A DNA stretch of 64,000 nucleotides, from NCBI RefSeq assembly GCF_000718005.1, contig NZ_JODV01000005.1. One strand, 5' to 3'. The notes beneath the pieces are model-generated. The model was not told the origin of the DNA, did not search any database, and saw only the letters and a list, made by a program, of their open reading frames with translations. The stretch is from Actinoalloteichus_B caeruleus (GTDB taxonomy: Bacteria > Actinomycetota > Actinomycetes > Mycobacteriales > Pseudonocardiaceae). This document shows, in pieces, positions 8,209 through 15,775 of the stretch; positions within the stretch are counted from its first letter, which is position 1, and every line of letters begins with the position of its first letter. A program made the translations under genes and the position numbers.

Positions 8209-9710
8209 GTCGGGCGCGCCACCATCTCCGTGTGTGCCTCCGCGATCGGCGCCTGCTTCGGCTTCGGCTTCGGCGGCGCCGCCGGGCGCCGCGCCGCGTC
8301 CGAGATCCGCAGCAGCAGCGCGATCAGGATGTAGTTGGCCAGCAGCGAGGACCCGCCGTAGGAGAGGAACGGCGCGGTGATGCCGGTGGAGGGGATGAGC
8401 TTGGTCACGCCGCCGACGACGATGAACACCTGGAGGCCGAGGGTGAACGCGAGACCGCCCGCCAGCAGCTTGCCGAAGCTGTCCCGCACCGCCAGCGCCG
8501 ACCGCAGGCCGCGCATGACCAGCAGCAGGTAGAGGATGAGCACGGCGCTCAGGCCGACGAAGCCCATCTCCTCACCCATCCCGACGGTGATGAAGTCCGT
8601 GTGCGGCTCCGGCACGATGTCCGGCCGCCCCGACCCCAGGCCGCTGCCGAAGATCCCCCCGGAACCGAGGCTGAACAGCGACTGCACGATCTGGTAGCCG
8701 CCGCCGGCCTCGTCGTAGGTGGCGAAGGGGTCCATCCAGTTCGCGATCCGCTGCCGGACGTGCCCGAAGAGCTGGTACGCGACGAGGCACCCACCGACGA
8801 ACAGCGTCAACCCCAGCACGACCCAGGCCGCGCGTTCGGTGGCGATGTAGAGCATCACCAGGACCATGCCGAAGAACAGCAGCGAGGTGCCGAGGTCCCG
8901 TTCGAAGACCAGGACCCCCACCGAGGCGCCCCAGGCGACGAAGAGCGGCGCCATGTCCCGGGCCCTGGGCCAGTTCATCCTCAGGAACGTGCGACCGGCG
9001 GCGGTGAACAGCTCCCGCTTCGAGACCAGGAAGGACGCGAAGAAGATCATCAGCAGGATCTTCGCGAACTCACCCGGCTGGATGGAGAAGCCGCCAGGGA
9101 ATCGCAACCAGATCTTCGCGCCGTTGACCGTCGGCGCGATCGAGGAGAACGGGATGATCCCGGGCAGCGCCAGCGCGACCAACCCGACCAGGCCGCAGGT
9201 GTAGCCGTACTTCGCCAGCGGGCGGTGGTCCTTGATCCGCCACAGCGTGAGGATGAAGAAGGCGACCCCGATGACCATCCACATGATCTGCCGGCCGACC
9301 AGCGGGCCGCCGTAGAACGCGGCCTGCGCGTCCTCGGGGTTGATCTCCAGCCGGGAGGCCATCGCGAGGTCGATCCGGTGGATCATCACCAGGCCCAGCC
9401 CGTTCAGCAGGGCCGCGAAGGGCAGGATCAGCGGGTCGGCGTAGGGCGCCCACTTGCGCACCGCGAAGTGCGCGGCGGCGAACAACGCGAGGAACGCGGC
9501 CCCGTTGTACAGGATCTGCGAGGTCAGCGCGGCTTCCTGGTTGGCGTCCACCAGGATGTTGGCGATGCTCAGCAGCGCGGCCGAGAAGGCGAGCAGCCAC
9601 AGCTCGGTGGTCCGCCGGGTCGGCGGCGGCGGAGGCCCGGCCGGCGCCGTGGCGACGGTCGGTGACTCGTCGCCCGGCGGTGAGGGCTGGTTCATCGGCT
9701 GCGACATCAC
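8205..9710 (-). CDS. rodA: SEDS peptidoglycan polymerase RodA/FtsW family
   Basis: Polytopic membrane protein of 501 residues that polymerises glycan strands from lipid II. About eleven to twelve hydrophobic helices are visible, with the SEDS signatures in the C-terminal half (SGRPDIVPEPHTDFI, with the conserved DF preceding GEEMGFVG, then GITAPFLSYGGSS). The N-terminus (about 35 residues) is Pro-rich and cytosolic. The gene overlaps pstP upstream and pbpA downstream by 4 bp each, so the unit is translated as a chain. Its place between pstP and pbpA is that of rodA in Mycobacterium. Confidence 0.96.
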   Translation of the reverse strand: MMSQPMNQPSPPGDESPTVATAPAGPPPPPTRRTTELWLLAFSAALLSIANILVDANQEAALTSQILYNGAAFLALFAAAHFAVRKWAPYADPLILPFAALLNGLGLVMIHRIDLAMASRLEINPEDAQAAFYGGPLVGRQIMWMVIGVAFFILTLWRIKDHRPLAKYGYTCGLVGLVALALPGIIPFSSIAPTVNGAKIWLRFPGGFSIQPGEFAKILLMIFFASFLVSKRELFTAAGRTFLRMNWPRARDMAPLFVAWGASVGVLVFERDLGTSLLFFGMVLVMLYIATERAAWVVLGLTLFVGGCLVAYQLFGHVRQRIANWMDPFATYDEAGGGYQIVQSLFSLGSGGIFGSGLGSGRPDIVPEPHTDFITVGMGEEMGFVGLSAVLILYLLLVMRGLRSALAVRDSFGKLLAGGLAFTLGLQVFIVVGGVTKLIPSTGITAPFLSYGGSSLLANYILIALLLRISDAARRPAAPPKPKPKQAPIAEAHTEMVARPT

Positions 9711-11173
9711 CCGACCACCCGGCAGTCCACCCCGGGCTGCTCGCTGGGCTCGGGCTGCTCCTCGACCGCCGTCTCGGCGGGCCGGGAGAGGGCGGACTTG
9801 TCCGCCGCCTCGTCGGTGTCCGCTTCCCCGACGTCGGAGATCGCGTTCGGCGAGACCGAGCCGGGGGCGTCGCCGCCGGCGTCCTCGTCCTGGGGCCTGG
9901 TCCCCTCGCCGTCACCCCTGGTGCCCTGGCCGACCTCGTCGTCCTCGGAGGAGCACGGCGGGAGCAGCTGCTCGGTGCGCAGCCGGGCGATGGTGTTCCT
10001 GGCTTCCTGGAGGCTCTCGTTGATGATCCCGCCGCGCACGGTGTCCTGCGCGGCCGGCTTCAGGTCGGTGACGCTGATCTCGGCGCAGTCGGTCGCGTCC
10101 GGTTCGCAGGAGCCCTCGACCTCCCGCTGGAAGGGAACGCCGAGTAACGAGCCCTGGACACCCTGGAAGATGGCGACCCGGTCGTCGGCGGCGGTGCCGA
10201 CGAAGTACTGGCCCATCACCCAGCTGTAGCCGAAGAACCCGCCGACGCCGAGGAGCACGAGCACCAGGAGCATGACGAGCGCCAGTCGGAGCCGCCCCTT
10301 CCTGGGCTGCTCGGGTTCGGCGGCGCGGGTCGGTTCCGGTCGTGCCGGTCTTGGCAACGTCGTGGCCGAGGCGCGGGCGGCGGCCGAGTCGGGTGGCGGG
10401 GGATCCTCGCTGCCGTCACCAGCGGCACCACCGACGATGGGGGCGTTCTCCCCGAACTCCACGTCGACGACGTCCGCGACGATCACGGTGACGTTGTCCG
10501 GGCCGCCGCTCTTGAGCGCCAGCTCGATGAGGCGGTCGGCACAGGCCTGCGGATCGGTGATGCGCAGGGCCTCGTCCAGCGTCTCGTGGGTGACGACGCC
10601 GGAGAGCCCGTCCGAGCAGAGCAGGTAGCGGTCGCCCGCTCTCGCCTCCCGGACGGTGAGGGTCAGTTCGACGTCGTTGCCGGTCAACGCGCGCAACAAC
10701 AGCGAACGTTGGGGATGGTTGGCGGCATCCTGTTCGGTGATGCGGCCCTCGTCGATCAGCGACTGCACGAAGGTGTCGTCGTGGGTGATCTGGCCGAGGG
10801 TGCTGTCCCGCAGCAGGTAGGCCCGGGAGTCGCCGACGTGGACCAGCCCGAGCCGGCTCCCGGCGAAGAGCACCGCGGTCAGCGTGGTGCCCATCCCCTC
10901 CAGTTCGGGATCACCGGCGACCAGCTCGTTGAGCATGCCGTTGCCGTTGCTGACGGCGTCCTCGAGCTGGCCGAGGAGGTCGTCGCCCGGCTCGTCGTCG
11001 TCGAGGGGCGCGAGGGCCGCGATGACGACCTTGCTCGCGACCTCGCCCGCGGCGTGGCCGCCCATGCCGTCGGCGAGGGCCAGGAGTCGGGGGCCGGCGT
11101 AGACGGAGTCCTGGTTGTTGGAACGAACCAGTCCACGGTCACTGCGGGCCGCGTAGCGGAGGACGAGGGTCAT
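9707..11173 (-). CDS. pstP: PP2C-family Ser/Thr protein phosphatase PstP
   Basis: Metal-dependent phosphatase that reverses PknA and PknB phosphorylation. The catalytic domain (about 1-235) has all PP2C motifs: RSDRGLVRSNNQDS, ADGMGGHAAGE, HVGDSRAYLLRD, CSDGLSGVV and GGPDNVTVIVAD, with the metal-binding aspartates in place. A Pro/Glu-rich linker leads to one membrane helix (about 300-320) and an outside C-terminal domain of about 165 residues whose end is acidic and probably disordered. It overlaps fhaB (start side) and rodA (stop side) by 4 bp each. Confidence 0.96.
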   Translation of the reverse strand: MTLVLRYAARSDRGLVRSNNQDSVYAGPRLLALADGMGGHAAGEVASKVVIAALAPLDDDEPGDDLLGQLEDAVSNGNGMLNELVAGDPELEGMGTTLTAVLFAGSRLGLVHVGDSRAYLLRDSTLGQITHDDTFVQSLIDEGRITEQDAANHPQRSLLLRALTGNDVELTLTVREARAGDRYLLCSDGLSGVVTHETLDEALRITDPQACADRLIELALKSGGPDNVTVIVADVVDVEFGENAPIVGGAAGDGSEDPPPPDSAAARASATTLPRPARPEPTRAAEPEQPRKGRLRLALVMLLVLVLLGVGGFFGYSWVMGQYFVGTAADDRVAIFQGVQGSLLGVPFQREVEGSCEPDATDCAEISVTDLKPAAQDTVRGGIINESLQEARNTIARLRTEQLLPPCSSEDDEVGQGTRGDGEGTRPQDEDAGGDAPGSVSPNAISDVGEADTDEAADKSALSRPAETAVEEQPEPSEQPGVDCRVVG

Positions 11174-11631
11174 GAGTGCAGCTCGATCACCGTCTTGCCA
11201 ATACGGATCGGGGCCCTGAGCGGGACTCGGGTCGGACCCGTGACCTTCGCCCGGTCGAGGTAGGTGCCGTTGGTGGAGCCGAGGTCCTCCACGTACCAGT
11301 CACTGCCGCGCAGCACCAGCCGCGCGTGCCGTGTCGAGGCGTAGTCGTCGTCGAGCACCAGCGTGGAATCGTCCGCCCTGCCGATCGAGATGGGCCGGCC
11401 GTCCAGGGCGATTCGCGTCCCCGCCAGCGCGCCCTGGGTGACCAGGAGCTGCCGGGGAGACTTCGCGCCCTTGGGCTGCCGAGGCTGCGCCCGCCGGGTG
11501 TTCGGCACCGACGCCCGCAACCCGGAGGCAGCGTAGAGATCGGAGCGAACCACCCGGAGCGCGGCCAGCACGAACAACCAGAGCAGAGCGAGGAATCCCG
11601 CTCTGGTCAGCTGAATCACCAGCTCTGGCAC
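11170..11631 (-). CDS. fhaB: Membrane-anchored FHA-domain protein FhaB (FipA)
   Basis: Phosphothreonine-binding adaptor of the division machinery, 153 residues. An N-terminal hydrophobic helix (about 5-28) anchors it, followed by a basic linker and one FHA domain with the core motifs ISIGRADDST, STRHARL and STNGTYLD. The 4-bp overlap with pstP and the position directly after fhaA match the mycobacterial order. It is expected to read phospho-threonine marks made by PknA or PknB. Confidence 0.95.
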   Translation of the reverse strand: MPELVIQLTRAGFLALLWLFVLAALRVVRSDLYAASGLRASVPNTRRAQPRQPKGAKSPRQLLVTQGALAGTRIALDGRPISIGRADDSTLVLDDDYASTRHARLVLRGSDWYVEDLGSTNGTYLDRAKVTGPTRVPLRAPIRIGKTVIELHS

Positions 11632-11717
11632 GTTTCACCCCCACCCGCGTGGGGATACCCGTCTTCCACTGTCTCCGACCGCTCCCGCCTGGAGGACACC
11701 CAAAAGGTACGGCCGGC

Positions 11718-12929
11718 TCAGCCCTGGCTCCGGAACACCAGGGACGAGTGGCCGATGCGGACGACGTCACCGTCGGCAAGCTGCCAAGTCTGCACCGAGT
11801 TGCCGTTGACCGTGGTCCCGTTGGTGGAACCGAGGTCGGCCAGCGTCGCACTCTGCCCATCCCAGGTGATCTCCAGGTGGCGCCGGGAGACACCGGTGTC
11901 GGGCAGCCGGAAGTGCGCGTCCTGGCCTCGCCCGACGACATTGCTGCCCTGGGTCAGCGTGTAGGTGCGGTTCGAGCCGTCGTCCAGCTGAAGGATAGCC
12001 GTCACCTGTCGGGGCCCGGTGCGCACGGCAGGCGGGGCGTATCCGGGCGCGCCCTGCTGGTCGTAGCCGGGCTGGCCGCCGTAGCCCTGTTGCGGCTGCT
12101 GGCCGTAGCCCTGGTCGTACCCCTGGGGGGCGCCGCCGTAGCCCTGGTCGTACCCCTGCGGGGCGCCGCCGTAGCCCTGCTGCTGCTGTTGCTGCTGGCC
12201 GTAGCCGGGCTGGCCCTGGCCGTAGCCCTGGTCGTACCCCTGGGGGGCGCCGCCGTAGCCCTGGTCGTAGCCGGGCTGGCCCTGGCCGTAGCCCTGTTGC
12301 TGCTGGCCGTAGCCCTGGTCGTAGCCCTGGGGGGCGCCGCCGTAGCCCTGTTGCTGCTGCTGGCCGTAGCCCTGGTCGTAGCCGGGCTGGCCCTGGCCGT
12401 AGCCCTGGTCGTAACCGTACTGGCCCTGGCCGTAGCCCTGGTCATACCCGTACTGACCGGGCTGGCCGTACGGGTCGCTCTCGGGGTACTGCTGGCCGGG
12501 TGGCTGGCTCATGGGTCGTTCTCCTGTGTTGCGAGGTGGTGCCGGCCGCTGACCCGCATCCGGGTCGACGGACGAGCTGGTTCGGAACTGTCCCGTGTGC
12601 AGCGTTTCAGAGCGCTCCAGGGAGACTACGACGTCACCATATGTATCCCACCCTTGTTCGGCGAGGTGCTCCTTGACGCAGTCAGCGAGCAGCTGGGTGA
12701 CCTGTTGCTCGTTGCCTGATAGTCGATCGTGGTCACCGGGACCCAGCGTTACCACGAAGTGGTTGGGGGCCAGGAGACGGCCGCCAGCCAGTTCCCGGAC
12801 GTTGCCGTCAGCGTCGCGTTGCAGGCTCTGGGCGAGTTCCTGCGGGACGACGCTGCCGCCGAACACCCGGGCGAAGGTGTTACCAATGACGCCTTCGAGA
12901 CGGCGCTCGAAGCGCTGCACGAGGCCCAC
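11718..12929 (-). CDS. fhaA: FHA-domain protein FhaA with Tyr/Gly/Gln-rich linker
   Basis: Cytosolic adaptor of 403 residues. The N-terminal DUF3662 domain (VQRFERRLEGVIGNTFARVFGG) is followed by a low-complexity linker built of GYDQGYGQ-type units (DNA about 12040-12480) and a C-terminal FHA domain (GSNVVGRGQDAHF, VSRRHLEI, STNGTTVNG). In mycobacteria FhaA binds the phosphorylated pseudokinase domain of MviN/MurJ and so controls lipid II supply. I chose the GTG at 12929: GGAGG lies six bases upstream, and the family begins at this point. The longer frame back to 13004 has no ribosome site. It is the first gene of the minus-strand block; its promoter region lies between it and the tRNA. Confidence 0.95.
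   Translation of the reverse strand: MGLVQRFERRLEGVIGNTFARVFGGSVVPQELAQSLQRDADGNVRELAGGRLLAPNHFVVTLGPGDHDRLSGNEQQVTQLLADCVKEHLAEQGWDTYGDVVVSLERSETLHTGQFRTSSSVDPDAGQRPAPPRNTGERPMSQPPGQQYPESDPYGQPGQYGYDQGYGQGQYGYDQGYGQGQPGYDQGYGQQQQQGYGGAPQGYDQGYGQQQQGYGQGQPGYDQGYGGAPQGYDQGYGQGQPGYGQQQQQQQGYGGAPQGYDQGYGGAPQGYDQGYGQQPQQGYGGQPGYDQQGAPGYAPPAVRTGPRQVTAILQLDDGSNRTYTLTQGSNVVGRGQDAHFRLPDTGVSRRHLEITWDGQSATLADLGSTNGTTVNGNSVQTWQLADGDVVRIGHSSLVFRSQG
12040..12480. repeat. Imperfect tandem coding repeat in fhaA
   Basis: Repeated units of about 24-45 bases that encode Gly-Tyr-Asp-Gln-Gly-Tyr-Gly-Gln variants, mixed with short glutamine runs and GAPQGYDQ units. The reading frame is kept throughout. Unit number is likely to vary between strains by slippage or recombination. 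Confidence 0.8.
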
Positions 12930-13022
12930 CACATACCTCCACCTGATGCGACTACCTCCCCGATCGTATCCGTGCCGGAGGGGTGGGACATGCCCCCGTT
13001 CCAACTAGGTTCTGGGGCGTGC

Positions 13023-13028
13023 TAGGCT
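13023..13028 (+). promoter_or_regulatory. Putative -10 box of the tRNA-Leu promoter
   Basis: TAGGCT lies 32 bases before the tRNA. A TTCCAA hexamer 18 bases further upstream is an acceptable -35 box. The assignment rests on position and hexamer match only. Confidence 0.4.
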
Positions 13029-13060
13029 TTCGTCGTCGGTCAGCGAGACCAACTCCACTC

Positions 13061-13143
13061 GGGCGAGTGGCGGAATGGCAGACGCGCACGGTTCAGGTCC
13101 GTGTGTCCGTAAGGACGTGAGGGTTCAACTCCCTCCTCGCCCA
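13061..13143 (+). tRNA. tRNA-Leu (anticodon CAG)
   Basis: The acceptor strands GGGCGAG and CTCGCCC pair perfectly. The anticodon stem is CACGG/CCGTG around the loop TTCAGGT, giving anticodon CAG, which reads CTG codons. A long variable arm (TGTCCGTAAGGACGT region), typical of class II tRNAs, precedes the T arm GAGGG-TTCAACT-CCCTC. The discriminator is A, and CCA is encoded at 13144-13146. A leucine tRNA is also found next to fhaA in mycobacteria. Confidence 0.97.
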
Positions 13144-13148
13144 CCACC

Positions 13149-13195
13149 CTACGGGCGGCTCCGGTTCACGCACAGCGTGGCGGAGCCGCCCGTAG
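13149..13195 (+). terminator. Strong hairpin terminator after tRNA-Leu
   Basis: A perfect 15-bp inverted repeat (CTACGGGCGGCTCCG and its complement) with a 17-base loop begins three bases after the CCA end. There is no long T run, as is usual for high-GC actinobacterial terminators. Confidence 0.85.
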
Positions 13196-14036
13196 TCGTT
13201 CGTGGGGTGCTCCCCCTCCGCCCAGCCCGGCGCACCGTCACCCCCGGCGTCCCCTGCCCGCCGCGCGCGGGCGGTCCTGGTCCTCGCCCGGCGGCCGGGA
13301 CATCTCGCCCCGGCGCGGTGCGGTGTTCCGGGGCCGGGGCCGGGGCCGCTCGGAGGGTGCCGTGGGGCGTTGTCGGGGTCGCGGGCCCGGTGATCACGCG
13401 AACGGTTGACCAGCCACCGGCCTGGCCTCCCGCCCTCCCCGGTTGGCGAATCGCGCTGACCCCGTTTCGGTCGTGGTGGAACCCGGATGTCCATTCGTCG
13501 GGTGTGGATGCGCATTCGGCGATCCGCGTGGTGGTTCTCGGATCGTGCGGATGGTGATGTTCGGTTCAGTGCTGACAAAAGTCACCCCAAAAGTGGCGGG
13601 CGGGTGACAGGAAGTGTCGAGGTGCTACGTGAAACGCCCTTGAACCACCACCTCGGGATGCCACTCGCCCACACTTCCCATGTCGGCCGGAAGAACTCCT
13701 CGAATAGCCCGTTCGGCCGCATGCTGTGGTGTGGCGGTTCCGGGGCCGATCGTCCCCTCCGCCACCGCTAAGGGTCTCAGGGGAGATCATTATTCGCAAG
13801 GGATAGTACTACTCGCTGGTTCTTTCGTCCGCTGGTTTTCGCTGGTCACTCGAACGGCGGCATCGCTCGGCCGAAACCCGGGAACCGGTCGTCGACCGGT
13901 CATCGACCGCTCAACGCCGTCGGTCGCAGTGGTCGCATCGCTCTGGAGGAGTTTCTCAACGGAGCTGGTAACTCTGCTTAACGAACATTCGTCGCGACGG
14001 AATAGCGTCGCTGTTCACCCCGAGGAGGCGATGCCG
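13196..14036. other. 840-base region without a recognisable gene
   Basis: Open frames on both strands look like GC-skew artefacts: Arg/Pro-rich products, no ribosome sites, mutual overlap. A less GC-rich stretch at about 13555-13600 and another at about 13765-13840 may hold promoters for the gene that starts at 14037. This is the junction between the conserved division block and a variable region. Confidence 0.5.
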
Positions 14037-14684
14037 GTGAGCCGCACACCTGGGCACGCGACCGGACCCCATTCCGACGTGTTGCCCACCCGGCCGAGGC
14101 CGGAGGTCGACCTGGCGGATCCACCCGAGAGCCTGAGCGAGGCAGTGGTCTCCGTTCTCGGGTGGCGCGGCGTGGCGTTGCCCGCCATGACGTTGCTCGG
14201 GCGACGGGTCGTTCCCGTCGCCGAACTGGTTCCCGAGGCCCACGCCGAGAGGTTGTGCCTCGGGTTCGGACCCAACACCGACCGCACCTCGGTCGCCACC
14301 TGGACGTGGCCCGAGATGGCCGGTCGCGTGCCGCCACCCGCGGTGCGCCTGTCCGGGGTCATCTCCTTCGCCCGCCACTGGCGGACCGCGCTGGGGTCGG
14401 CCGCTCCCTTCGCCCGGCACTGCGGCGCGGCGATGGTGCTGCCCGCCGCCGTCCACGGCATCGACGACTACCTCGACAACGCGCCGGGCCGTGCCCGCCG
14501 GCACGGTGTCTCCGTCCTCACCGCCGACGAGCACACGCTGCGCATCGACCAGACGGCGTGGGCCGACACGGTGAGCCCCGGGGGGTCGGTGACCGGGAGG
14601 TGGTTGCGGGAGTTGGTCTACGAGCGGTTGATCGCGCACATGGTCCGGGACGTGGCCGACCGGAGGGGCTGCCTCGCCGACTGA
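14037..14684 (+). CDS. Hypothetical protein of 215 residues
   Basis: I do not recognise a family. The protein is soluble with no signal peptide. Its C-terminal part (GVSVLTADEHTLRIDQTAW, then a helix LRELVYERLIAHMVRDV) looks like a compact alpha/beta fold, and the middle has two cysteines and several histidines without a clear metal motif. The GTG at 14037 is favoured because GGAGG ends eight bases before it. The in-frame ATG at 14031 has only a two-base gap to the same site. The longer frame back to 13680 has noncoding composition. The next gene, an SDR, starts 60 bases later from its own leaderless promoter. Confidence 0.6.
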   Translation: MSRTPGHATGPHSDVLPTRPRPEVDLADPPESLSEAVVSVLGWRGVALPAMTLLGRRVVPVAELVPEAHAERLCLGFGPNTDRTSVATWTWPEMAGRVPPPAVRLSGVISFARHWRTALGSAAPFARHCGAAMVLPAAVHGIDDYLDNAPGRARRHGVSVLTADEHTLRIDQTAWADTVSPGGSVTGRWLRELVYERLIAHMVRDVADRRGCLAD

Positions 14685-14731
14685 CCCGGCCGGCGGGTAC
14701 GTCGTGGACGGCGTCGCGGGCGCCGAGCGGT

Positions 14732-14737
14732 TAACGT
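14732..14737 (+). promoter_or_regulatory. -10 box TAACGT of a leaderless promoter
   Basis: TAACGT is followed by six bases and the ATG at 14744. There is no ribosome site, so this gene is probably read as a leaderless mRNA. Confidence 0.6.
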
Positions 14738-14743
14738 TCTCGG

Positions 14744-15394
14744 ATGCATGTAGTCATCGCCGGAGGACACGGGAAGATCGCACTCATCCTGCAGCGGTCG
14801 CTGGCCGCGCGGGGCGACAGCGTCACCGGGCTGATCCGCGATCCCGGTCACCTCGACGACGTCGCGAGCACGGGAGCGAGCGGAGTCGTGCTCGACCTGG
14901 AGTCAGCGGACCGGGGTGAGGTCGTGCGGCAGCTGGAGGGAGCGGACGCCGTGGTCTTCGCCGCCGGTGCGGGGCCGGGCAGTGGCGTGGCGAGGAAGGA
15001 CACCGTGGACCGTGCCGCGGCCGTGCTCCTCGCGGATGCGGCCGAGGCGGCGCGGGTGCCCCGGTTCGTCCAGATCAGCGCGATGGGTCTCGACCGGGCC
15101 GAGGACGAGGGGATGGACGAGGTCTTCGCGGCCTATCTCCGGGCGAAAGCGGCGGCCGAACGGGATTTGCGTTCGAGGAATCTGGACTGGACCATTCTGC
15201 GACCTGGGCGCCTGACCGACGACCCGGGCGCCGGCCGGGTCCACCTGGCCGAACGGGTGGAACCGGGTGAGGTTTCCCGAACGGACGTGGCCTCGGTACT
15301 TCTGGAGCTGTTGGGCAGCGGTGCCGGTACGAGGAAAACACTGGAACTCGTCGGTGGTGGCACTCCGGTCGACGAGGCGGTCGCCGGTATTTGA
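14744..15394 (+). CDS. NAD(P)-binding atypical SDR (NmrA/YwnB-like)
   Basis: Single-domain Rossmann protein of 216 residues. The N-terminal glycine motif is GGHGKIA, followed by a strand ending VTGLIRDP, an acidic strand VVLDLESAD, and the typical VVFAAGAGPGSG loop. Further on, VQISAMG and AYLRAKAAAERDL hold the Ser and the YxxxK-like helix region, and DWTILRPGRLTDDPG is the usual SDR_a5 end motif. Homologues are predicted quinone- or flavin-related reductases or redox sensors; the substrate cannot be named. A hairpin terminator follows about 60 bases downstream. Confidence 0.85.
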   Translation: MHVVIAGGHGKIALILQRSLAARGDSVTGLIRDPGHLDDVASTGASGVVLDLESADRGEVVRQLEGADAVVFAAGAGPGSGVARKDTVDRAAAVLLADAAEAARVPRFVQISAMGLDRAEDEGMDEVFAAYLRAKAAAERDLRSRNLDWTILRPGRLTDDPGAGRVHLAERVEPGEVSRTDVASVLLELLGSGAGTRKTLELVGGGTPVDEAVAGI

Positions 15395-15452
15395 CCCGGA
15401 CTTCACCTTCGGTGGCCCGCTGCCGGTGGTATCGCGACGCCCAGGACGCGCG

Positions 15453-15487
15453 GAAGGGCCGCTCCCCGGAAACGGGGGCGGCCCTTC
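15453..15487 (+). terminator. Hairpin terminator after the SDR gene
   Basis: GAAGGGCCGCTCCCC pairs with GGGGGCGGCCCTTC across a six-base loop, with one bulged T. It lies 58 bases after the SDR stop. Confidence 0.75.
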
Positions 15488-15775
15488 GTCGTGGGTGATG
15501 AACCCTGGCTATCACGCTCAGTAATATTTACCTTCCGCTAACTTGCTCCATTTCTTGTCTTTCGCCGCGCATTGGGTGATTCTCCGCTTACCCAGGTGAT
15601 TCGACGGCGGCCGCTCGCCTTGCCACAATGCATAGTCGTGTGATCTGGAGTCCGCAGGTGGGGGATGTCGGTCTCCGACTTTCCGACCGGGCAATTCGGT
15701 GACAGCCAGCCGGGATGACGCGCGCCCGTCGGGTCGGGTCGACGACAGCGGGCGCCGTGCCCTGGCTGTGGTGAG
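15488..15775. other. Intergenic region with an AT-rich patch
   Basis: The patch at about 15518-15575 is much less GC-rich than its surroundings and is the likely promoter or regulatory region of the isonitrile synthase gene. A minus-strand open frame crosses it but has no support as a gene. Confidence 0.45.

Noticed and set aside
12040..12480. CRISPR-like array
   Set aside because: The repeats are adjacent, in frame with fhaA and without spacers; they code a low-complexity linker.
13093..13578. 161-codon minus-strand open frame after the tRNA
   Set aside because: It overlaps the tRNA and its terminator, has no ribosome site, and the product is Arg/Pro-rich.
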